From positions 1 through 16,273 of the forward strand of contig JALLBK010001200.1 in NCBI GenBank assembly GCA_036940085.1: DNA of 16,273 nucleotides, given 5' to 3'. The position numbers and the translations under genes are program-made. Below the pieces are notes generated by a model. That model saw only the letters and a list, made by a program, of their open reading frames with translations. It had not been told where the DNA came from and did no database searches. This DNA comes from Discostella pseudostelligera (taxonomy: Eukaryota; Bacillariophyta; Thalassiosirophyceae; Thalassiosirales; Thalassiosiraceae). This document shows, in pieces, positions 9,601 to 16,273 of the stretch (position 1 is its first letter; the number at the start of each line of letters is the position of its first letter).

Positions 9601-11250
9601 CAACGAGAGTAGTATTGCGCGGACACGTACGAAATCATCCTGCATGGCCAAGGTTCGTACCACCTTTTCAATTTCCATGGCCGCGAGTCGACGACGTTCG
9701 TATCGTTTGTGTGCCAGTGATACTAGCACAGCCGCCGAGATGCATTGTTGGAATGTACGGCGCATGGCATCCCTCTCATCTTCGGAATTGTAATACCGTT
9801 GGGAGGTAGTAGCGGTATTATTGTTGATGTTAGTGCGTATGGTGCTACCACTGGCATTTGGATTGGATAATATTAATGGAGGAGCGGCAAACTTGTCAGA
9901 AGTTGGATCGCCACCTCCACCGCCCTCGAAGATGTTGAATGATTCAATCTTTTGGCGCATGCTACTGAGGACATCTGGTAGTCCACCCCCACCCTTTTTT
10001 GCATTGATGCTCGCGGTGGTGGTGGTGGTAGAGGATTGCGAGGTGCTCGATGGAGTAGAGAGGACGCTCGTATTATTAGGATTGCTGATGATGGCATTTT
10101 GGGTGGTGTGAAACGATACCCTATCCTTGGTTCGCACAGTGGTTGTAGTCGTCGTGGATGTTGTTGCATTACTACTTTTTGACTGCGGTTGAGGTGGTGG
10201 CGGAGGTGGCGGTGGAGGAGGAAGTGGAGCAGTAGTGTCGACAGCAGGAGATGCAGTAGCATCACCGCCCATCGCCACAGCATCGGGATCTTCATTGAAT
10301 ATTTCGTCAATTACGGTATGTTCGGCCTGGGCAAAGAAATCGTCAGTATGAGTGTCATGTTCCGCTTCGTCCTTATGGGTTGGTGCCATCGCATCATTTG
10401 CCCCATCATTGTAGCCATCCTCATTTATGTGCAATGCTGGAAATGCATTCGCCAGTACTGCCACCGTATCCTTGCATTCCACCTCATTTTCCTCTTCTTC
10501 TCTGGATGTTTCTGGTCTGAATTCTCCTACCAATGTTGTGGATTGCTCTCCTATAATTTTTCCGTCTCCTCCCCCAAATGATAATTCAGCACCACTTTCT
10601 TCAGAAGATGCAGAATGCACCCAGAAAAATGACGACGCTGGATCACCACCTTGCAAATTACTGCTGGTAGAAGTTGGAGTATCATTGGCCGCGGCAGGCG
10701 TGGAAGTGCGAAGGGAGTTGTAACTGGTGATGAAACCATTGTTGTTGAAGTCATCATCTTCTTCATTATCTTTTTCTTCACCATCATTTCTTCCCAATTT
10801 TCCTTGGCAATTGTTGCTGTCATGTGTGGGTTGATTTTCAATAGTATCTTCCCCGTCCTCATCATCAGAACTGGAGCTAAAATAGGTATCGTCGGGTATT
10901 GATACTGGACGCGATGATATGCTAGTATGCTGATTCTGTTGTAGTGGGCGTTGCTGCTGCTGTTGGTGGTTGTGCATCGCAGGTGCCGTTGATGCATTGG
11001 CGGCTGATGCCGTCTCATCATCGCACGCGTGGTCATCGTGAATAATTGGAGCATCAATACTGGCATTGCTATCATTGTTTACGTCATCATCATGAAGTAT
11101 GCCACTATTATCGCTATCAATGTCGTCGTCATCATCATCATCATCGTCATCCTCGGCAAAGATGCCCTCCAAGATGCGACGTCGTTCATCGTCCGTTTCC
11201 GACATGGAGGTTGGCGCCGATGGAATCGACGGAATGTTGGGAATCGGCAT
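6615..11250 (-). CDS. VAC14: VAC14 homologue, scaffold of the PIKfyve/Fab1-FIG4 complex
   Basis: VAC14 is a HEAT-repeat scaffold that holds the PI3P 5-kinase (PIKfyve/Fab1) and the phosphatase FIG4 on endolysosomal or vacuolar membranes, controlling PI(3,5)P2. The start is the ATG at 11250. Exon 1 (11250-7829) and exon 2 (7737-6615) flank a 91-bp intron, donor GTGAGT and acceptor CCTTTTAG, phase 2, joining IELMC-T-LQPAEF. Product: 1,514 residues, about twice the human length. Residues 1 to about 485 are a low-complexity acidic extension with a run of ten Asp, Gln and Thr runs and ten or more consecutive prolines. The conserved HEAT region begins near 490 with YERRRLAAMEIEKVVRTL, then ARKGGAVALAACAIGL, RVRYYATESLFNVIKV and DVRSGAELLDKKLKEV, all close to known VAC14. 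The FIG4-binding C-terminal region lies at about 1230-1350 (LLHTFSHNIVATLAFCLW, LEIDQLVDLIERPLFRHV, MMILPQSTSYSILKERL). Partners are not in this window. Confidence 0.93.
10191..10227 (-). repeat. Proline-encoding GGN-rich run in VAC14
   Basis: On the plus strand this is a GGTGG/GGCGGAGG-type run; on the coding strand it gives an uninterrupted proline tract in the disordered N-terminal extension. Poly-proline tracts can bind SH3, WW or profilin-type partners; that role is not shown here. Confidence 0.7.
11122..11154 (-). repeat. GAT/GAC triplet run encoding poly-Asp in VAC14
   Basis: A TCATCATCG-type trinucleotide run on the plus strand encodes ten consecutive Asp near the VAC14 N-terminus. 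Runs of this kind vary in length by slippage, so the number may differ between alleles. Confidence 0.8.
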
Positions 11251-11585
11251 ATTTGATTTCACCACGTTATCGAAAGATTAATTGTTGTTGGCTGGCTGGC
11301 TTCCGGCAACTACTATGATCCACCCCATCGGCCATCGCCATCGCCATCGTCGTCGTCGAATGAACCGTATCGTATTGAATATTGAAGGTGCGTCCTCATT
11401 TTTGGCGGGAAGATGAAAGATACTCATTTTTGGCGGGATGGTAGTTTTGGTGCGCCCACCCATCACCCATCACCCATCACTACCTCTCGCCTCTATCTCG
11501 CCCCGGAGCTAGCCGGTTTCGACTAACTGGATTCTGATTCCTTCACACCTCTCTCCTTTCGCTGACGACGGGGATAGGATAAAGG
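11251..11585. promoter_or_regulatory. Divergent promoter region with a duplicated E2F-like site
   Basis: An exact 16-mer, CTCATTTTTGGCGGGA, occurs at 11395-11410 and 11423-11438, 28 bp apart. Its core TTTGGCGG fits the E2F/DP consensus TTTSSCGS. The region also holds a CATCGC/CGT-type triplet run (11326-11358) and three copies of the 7-mer CACCCAT (11457-11480). No gene is seen. It separates the VAC14 start from the small plus-strand gene and may regulate both. Confidence 0.55.
11457..11480. repeat. 7-bp tandem repeat (CACCCAT)x3
   Basis: CACCCAT is repeated three times and followed by CAC. It is a short microsatellite in the promoter region; it does not match known telomere units. Confidence 0.8.
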
Positions 11586-12197
11586 ATGATGAGTCCATTC
11601 CAGATATGGGGGCATCTCCTCATCCTCATGTTTGTGCTACTACCTTCAACGAGCCTATCATTCATGACATCGATCAAGATGCATGCACACATCATACGCG
11701 CAGACACATCACTATTGAGAGGTGGCCTCTTTGGATTCGAAAGGAATGAAAATCCATCAGAATCACTGCAACAGTCGGATAATATTGATTCCGTCCCACA
11801 ACCATCGACACGAGTTATAGAAATACCCGTCACATCCATCAAAAGGGGTGGATTGCGATTTGCACTTGGCCTACATCTGATTGGTCTTGAACAAGAGAAG
11901 GGATCATGGAGACCTAATCAGTCTAGTGACAATGTGTTGGACATGTATTTCATCAAGGATAATTCAGCAATGTTTCAAATAACAATTGACGATGATGCAA
12001 TCCGTGTAGATAGGAATGGCAAACCGTCGCTTCAATACTTGTTGCAGGAGTCGGTGGTGTTGCATGGTGTTTTGGACGAGTTGAATACACTTTGTTTCGA
12101 TGGCGAGATTGCGGTAGAAAATCGATTACTACAACTTGAGGAACCGGGGGATGCAATTGAGAAAGCGAGGATGATATTGCCCGCAAGGAGAGCATAG
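11586..12197 (+). CDS. Small secretory or plastid-targeted protein of unknown function
   Basis: This single-exon frame gives 203 residues from the ATG at 11586 (a second ATG follows directly) to TAG at 12195-12197. Residues 1 to about 25 form a clear signal peptide (WGHLLILMFVLLPSTSLS), and the next residue is Phe (FMTSIK). That junction loosely fits the diatom plastid ASAFAP pattern, and the following segment is basic and Ser/Thr-containing, so plastid import is possible; ordinary secretion is the alternative. After a variable segment comes the apparently folded part from about residue 75: VIEIPVTSIKRGGLRFALGL, then an Asp-rich segment (ITIDDDAIRV) and LQYLLQESVVLHGVLDELN. There is no second membrane segment and few cysteines. 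I do not recognise the family. AATAAA at 12301-12306 is a plausible poly(A) signal. Confidence 0.75.
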   Translation: MMSPFQIWGHLLILMFVLLPSTSLSFMTSIKMHAHIIRADTSLLRGGLFGFERNENPSESLQQSDNIDSVPQPSTRVIEIPVTSIKRGGLRFALGLHLIGLEQEKGSWRPNQSSDNVLDMYFIKDNSAMFQITIDDDAIRVDRNGKPSLQYLLQESVVLHGVLDELNTLCFDGEIAVENRLLQLEEPGDAIEKARMILPARRA

Positions 12198-12460
12198 CTG
12201 ATGTAAGCTTGATCCGGTTGCAAGGTGTGTTGGACACCGGAGGGGATGTGAAACCAATGCATCTAACTCTACAACAAAATGATGAATGAAAGCTGAATGC
12301 AATAAACAGTATGATGAACTTTTCTATTATGAATGATACTTCCTACTAATACTATCGAGATGCAAATAATAACTAGACACCGTGACTCGTCTCTCTCTCA
12401 TTTCTACGTCCGCCTTCTTCCACATTGAAAAGAAAAATAGCCACCATTACGATGAAACAC
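12198..12460. other. Convergent 3' spacer
   Basis: These 263 bp separate the 3' ends of the small plus-strand gene and the HMG-box gene. AATAAA at 12301-12306 serves the plus strand. Nothing else is seen. Confidence 0.5.
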
Positions 12461-13867
12461 TCAAAAATGAAACTCAGTTTGCTGATCTGTCTGATGAGGC
12501 TGGGCAATGTATCCCTGTGCATAATACTGTGCATACGCCGCTGCATTGGGATCGTATTGAGTAGCCATTGCCGCCGCGTCGACATGACCATGAGGATGGG
12601 TATAATACTGCTCTGCATATTGTTGCGCTTCCTGATATTGAGGATGGGTTGCATACATCGCGGTAGCCTGCTGCTGATAATACAGATGCTGCTGTGCCTG
12701 CTCCTGTGCCTGCTCCAGTGGATTAAGATGAGACGGTGAACGAGTGAGACCGTCCATGGCAGTATTATCTGACTTTGGTTTCGTAGCATTGTACTCCGCG
12801 AACTCATCCTGAAAACGTTTCTTATCAACATTCGCCAATTCTTCGTACTTCTTCTTCTCCTCTGCCGACAATGCCCTCCATCGTTGGCCCATGACATGTC
12901 CCAAATCCGTAAATTTAATATCGGGAGTTTCGAGGAGTATCCGAGGACGTTCGTCGAGGGTGAAAAAGACATACGGACCACGAGCACGTTTGGGAGCATT
13001 CGGATCCTTTTGCTTCTTTTTGTGTTTACCATATCCGACCCCCGCTGCCTCTCTCATTTTGCGATATGATTCCGTCATTGTTCCATTCGGAGTGAAACCA
13101 GGGGGTGGAACGTATCCAGATATCTGCGCTTCGTACCGAGCCTTATCCTCCACGGCGGCCAGTTCCCATCGTGACTTCTCCAAGGGAGTAAGGGAAGCAT
13201 ACATGAGTGATGTGAACTTGGAAAGTTGTCCAAAGGTCATACCGGGATTCTCGGCGCGGAAGGCTTCTCGCATGGTGTTTTGATAAATGAGGTAGGCACT
13301 CATATCTGTGAACACAGAAAGAGGAAAGTGCGTTATGTGAGAAGCCATATTAGAAGCACTCGAACAAACAACAGCTTTGTCTCCTGCTCACTCTTCTTGG
13401 GAGCATTCGCATCCCTCGCAGCACTTCCTTTCTTCGCTTGAAGAACTTGCGCAAATTCAATCGCATCCCCCTTAGTATCATATCCTGGCGGTGGGACATA
13501 CTCGGCCAATTCAGCCAAATATCGAACTCGATCAGCCTCGGCATTGGCATTCCATTGCTCTTTTTCCTGGGGAGGCATTTCGGCATACATGGCCGAGGTG
13601 AATTTGGAAAGCTGGATTGGAATAATGAGCAGAAGATAGAGAATGAGAGACGGCAAGATTATGAATATATTAGCTCGGCACCAAACACAATAATACCAAG
13701 ACCATTAAATATTAAACACATCATCATCGGCCTACCTGACCAAATGTCATACCAGGATTTTGCAACCGAAATGTCTCGCGCATGGCATTCTGATAGAGTA
13801 AATATGCCGACTGATTGCGCTTCGGCGCAGCTGGATCACGAGCTTTTCTCTTGGAGTTGGAGCTCAT
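12461..13867 (-). CDS. Triple HMG-box chromatin protein (three exons)
   Basis: HMG boxes bind and bend DNA, usually without strong sequence preference when several occur in tandem, so an architectural nuclear role is likely. Exon 1 is 13867-13736, exon 2 is 13611-13392 and exon 3 is 13305-12461. Introns are 13612-13735 (124 bp, GTAGGC to CCAG, phase 0) and 13306-13391 (86 bp, GTGAGC to ACAG, phase 1). The product is 398 residues. Box 1 is about residues 10-85 (RDPAAPKRNQSAYLLYQNAM), box 2 about 110-182 (RDANAPKKNMSAYLIYQNTM) and box 3 about 217-289 (KDPNAPKRARGPYVFF, a canonical HMGB-type opening). Boxes 1 and 2 share TFGQLSKFTS and each is followed by a YVPPPG linker. A basic patch KHKKKQ precedes box 3 and may act as nuclear import signal. 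The C-terminal 100 or so residues are rich in Gln, Tyr, Ala and His. The stop is TGA at 12461-12463. Confidence 0.92.
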
Positions 13868-15287
13868 GCTGTCGTCGAATGATTGTTTGATGGATGATCG
13901 TTCCGATTGAAATGTGATGATGATGATAACACAGTTATCTTCGCGGTGGTCTTTGGAGTTCTATGTAGGCTGTTCATTATAAAATCAATGAAAGCGTGGG
14001 TGCCCGGGGGTGGGTAGGTAACGACGACGGCGAAGCAAGTGTTAGAACCAGAAATCAATGAGAACATGATTACGTCGATTGCCAGTCGCGAGCACAGCGG
14101 GGGGAGCCGATGACGACGATGGCGTCGACACCGATATCATCAGGCAGGCAGGCATAAATCAGCCCATGCCCCATCCGCCATTGCCAGCATGGCGGCAAGA
14201 CAAAGGGGGAAAGCCATCACCGATCACCCCTGCCCGCCCATGAAGCTGGTGATGCGGCGACGGAGGCGGCGGCGGGCATCAAGGTCGAGAGCAAGCGTAG
14301 CGGCAAGCGAGGCGTCACCGCTGTGGGCGGAGCGGCACTGGCAATGACGCCGATGATGGACATTCCCCTTTTCGCATTCACCTGTGTAGCCTTGGTACCA
14401 AGGTTGCCGCATGTAAGTACATCCATTATCGTACTCACCTCCAGCCATATCTACCATCGTCAATGAGCGAATGATATTATGGTAGCGACGTCGACGTCTG
14501 TGCTGCTTTGTGGCGTGGAAGGAAGAAGGAAGCGAACGCAACGGAAGCACCAATTTGTGCATGCAGCCATGCCGCGAGAAAGCGAGAAAAATCCAAAGAA
14601 CAAAGAAAGGGCAGTCCTGGGCAGAAGCGGACAGACGCAGATGCAAAGGCCCGACGACGGCTCAACGCACGAAAAGATCTTTTGACGTCACGAAAGAGAG
14701 TGACGTGTCCACATACACCCCCTCCGTTCAGAGCAATTTATGCAGCAGACAGCGAACGGATACAAAAAAATCTCCAACTTCTTTCCGACATCCAAAGCGT
14801 CACCTCGCCGAATTCTGGCAGAGGAAGAACATGGAAGAACCGAACTCAAAAAGCAAGAACCAAGCAAGAAAAGTTGGGAGGGTTCGGAGTGGACAGTTCA
14901 TGTGCTTTCCTTGCTTGCTTCCTGCTGGAAGTGGCTGGCTGGTCGGTGGAACGGACATGGCGGAGAGCGTGAATCGGTTGAATCCGCCACCTGCAAAAAG
15001 CATGCACAACAACCACCCAAACCGAGCTGCAGCCGAAGCCAAAAGGAGAAGGAGGTTCATTGAGGTTCATTGTTTGGTTCAAGACTCGTGCCAAAGGCAA
15101 GCACATCCGTGATAGGTGATCGATATTCGATAGCCCGTGATCCAAATAGATAGGAGTAGATCCAAATCCAGGATGTTATTGATAATACGAAGGTCGGTGT
15201 TGAATCTTCCTATTCCTACGCACTCGATATCGACATAGATCGGTAACTATTATTTGGCCCAAGATCACAGATCATATACACATAACG
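13868..15287. other. 1.4-kb gene-poor stretch upstream of two divergent genes
   Basis: I cannot support a protein gene here. Open frames exist: plus strand 14561-15112 (183 residues, Lys/Arg/Gln-rich) and minus strand 14562-14224 (112 residues). They overlap one another and frames in other phases, look like no family and contain no clear domain, so they are probably chance. The stretch 14240-14345 is GC-rich. TGACGTCA at 14683-14690 and TGACGTG at 14701-14707 are CRE-like sites. A 10-bp unit GAGGTTCATT is repeated in tandem at 15052-15071. The region presumably carries the promoters and 5' leaders of the HMG-box gene and the YqgF-like gene; a non-coding RNA is possible but nothing shows it. 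Confidence 0.5.
14683..14707. promoter_or_regulatory. Paired CRE-like elements (TGACGTCA, TGACGTG)
   Basis: A full palindromic CRE (TGACGTCA) is followed 10 bp later by a TGACGTG half-type site. These are bZIP-binding motifs. In the diatom Phaeodactylum, TGACGT-type elements in a carbonic anhydrase promoter respond to CO2 and cAMP. Which neighbour, if any, they control is unknown; the nearest start codons are about 580 bp (plus strand) and 820 bp (minus strand) away. Confidence 0.4.
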
Positions 15288-16133
15288 ATGGTAGCCACCA
15301 AGCTCTCCAGCGCTCTCGTCGCACCGTCCAAGGTGGCCAACTTGTTGGATTGGCGGAAGGCCGTCGGATCCGTCATGGCACTGGACATAACACGTAAAAG
15401 TATTGGTATGGCTGTGGCGACACATCCTGATCAGCATGCCGAGGCAATTGCATTGAGACCGATATCACTTGTTGTGCATCAGCCATCGCAGCAGCACCAA
15501 TATCAACATAGTCGGCAAGAACTGGAGGTGGATACATCCTCATGCAGAACAAGGAAGAATCAAGTATCCAAGGAGTTAATATCTGAACTCGAGGCGGCGG
15601 TGCGTCGTCATCGCGTATGTGCATTTGTCGTCCATTGGCCTACGCATGAGGGTCGAATGGGTGAGCAGTGTGGGAAGGTATTGCAAGTTCTTGATTCGGT
15701 AATTGATCAATCGAACAGTGTCGTAACAAGGAAGCGACCCTTTACTTTGTGGTCTGCCGCCACCGCCATTACTACCACCTCCAACGATGATGAGCATTCT
15801 TCGTCGATAGATGACTACGTCTACTCACCGCCAGACGAATGGGGACGATCGATCCACTTTGCCAATGCACCCGCCTACTATCCCGACATGTATTACAGTT
15901 CCAAGAGTATCATTCGAAGACAAGAGTCATTATTATCATCGTCGTCATCTGCTACTACAAGTTCAGAGGCCGCGGCACATGTTCTCAACGAATGGATGAA
16001 AAACCACTGGGAGATGGATAGCAAGATGGGATGTGTCATGCCGGTAACGAAGAAGTCCATATCTCACTTTTGTAGACATTCGGTCGATGAATACAATAGT
16101 GAGAGGGCTTGTTTGCAATCGGCACTTTTGTAA
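15288..16133 (+). CDS. YqgF/RuvX-like RNase H-fold protein
   Basis: YqgF/RuvX proteins are small RNase H-fold nucleases linked to rRNA processing and Holliday-junction metabolism. This frame gives 281 residues from the ATG at 15288 to TAA at 16131-16133. Family-like elements are: GSVMALDITRKSIGMAVATH (27-46, first strand with the catalytic-type Asp at 33), the helix KELISELEAAVRRHRV (95-110), the strand CAFVVHWPTHEGRMGEQ (111-127, matching the usual VVGLP..DG), RPFTLWSAAT (150-159, at the place of LWDER) and the final helix SSEAAAHVLNEWMKNHW (225-241). The bacterial proteins are about 140 residues, so there are insertions at about 61-93 and 160-182 and a C-terminal tail. The acidic residue expected after LW is missing; PDEWGR (182-187) may replace it after the insertion. 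The N-terminus has a weakly basic, Ser/Ala-rich leader that could target an organelle. Assigned on motif pattern only. Confidence 0.65.
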   Translation: MVATKLSSALVAPSKVANLLDWRKAVGSVMALDITRKSIGMAVATHPDQHAEAIALRPISLVVHQPSQQHQYQHSRQELEVDTSSCRTRKNQVSKELISELEAAVRRHRVCAFVVHWPTHEGRMGEQCGKVLQVLDSVIDQSNSVVTRKRPFTLWSAATAITTTSNDDEHSSSIDDYVYSPPDEWGRSIHFANAPAYYPDMYYSSKSIIRRQESLLSSSSSATTSSEAAAHVLNEWMKNHWEMDSKMGCVMPVTKKSISHFCRHSVDEYNSERACLQSALL

Positions 16134-16273
16134 CAGAGAGATGAGAGTTTCATGCCGTCGGTGCACCAGAATGTCGTTTGCGACACAGCGTCCGATTGTC
16201 GAGACTCTTTCATGACTTTCAATAGATATGTACATTAAAAATAGAATACACTACACTCAAATTGATGAATGAC

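Noticed and set aside
11251..11265. Upstream GTG start for VAC14
   Set aside because: A eukaryotic gene should start at ATG; the in-frame ATG at 11250 is only five codons downstream.
11457..11480. Telomere-like or CRISPR-like repeat
   Set aside because: CACCCAT units are not telomeric and there are only three, without spacers; a simple microsatellite.
13864..14067. 67-residue minus-strand frame upstream of the HMG-box gene
   Set aside because: It runs into the HMG start in a different frame and has no conserved look; probably 5' leader.
14224..14562. 112-residue minus-strand open frame with a possible GTGAGT donor at its MVDMAGG segment
   Set aside because: Arg-rich GC-driven translation, no recognisable domain and no second line of evidence.
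14561..15112. 183-residue plus-strand open frame
   Set aside because: Lys/Arg/Gln-rich with no domain, overlapped by long frames in other phases and on the other strand; the stretch is simply poor in stop codons.

Overview
This looks like a nuclear contig from a photosynthetic stramenopile, most likely a diatom (probably centric, but that is a guess). The grounds are: one protein with a diatom-style plastid pre-sequence (signal peptide ending in ATA^FSP) followed by a thylakoid-lumen signal; a nuclear gene for bacterial-type ribosomal protein bL19 with a mitochondrial pre-sequence; few, short GT-AG introns (86-124 bp); compact spacing; and triplet-repeat-rich coding DNA. I see no tRNA, rRNA, CRISPR, transposon or viral gene.

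Layout, left to right. 98-3610 (-): a large two-exon gene of about 1,050 residues with no name I can give. It is interrupted on paper by three assembly seams. 4120-4990 (-): mitochondrial bL19, with a fourth seam near its 3' end. 4991-5379: a divergent promoter with repeated CACGTG motifs. 5380-6372 (+): a predicted thylakoid-lumen protein. 6615-11250 (-): a VAC14 homologue, the scaffold of the PIKfyve/Fab1-FIG4 lipid kinase-phosphatase complex, with a long acidic disordered N-terminus. 11251-11585: a divergent promoter with a duplicated E2F-like site. 11586-12197 (+): a small secretory or plastid-targeted protein of unknown role. 12461-13867 (-): a three-exon protein with three HMG boxes. 13868-15287: a 1.4 kb stretch with no gene I can support, holding CRE-like TGACGTCA elements. 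15288-16133 (+): a YqgF/RuvX-like RNase H-fold protein.

The most useful result concerns the four single-N positions. In each case the bases before the N are repeated exactly after it (72 bp three times, 6 bp once). Collapsing each repeat restores one open frame, so the apparent frameshifts are assembly artefacts and neither affected gene is broken. Coordinates below are those of the window as given, seams included.

The genes do not form an operon-like unit. They serve separate housekeeping roles: mitochondrial translation, plastid lumen, endolysosomal phosphoinositide signalling, chromatin and nucleic-acid processing. I found no convincing new multi-gene system. The items that deserve follow-up are the uncharacterised large protein, the plastid lumen protein, the small secretory protein and the promoter motif clusters.
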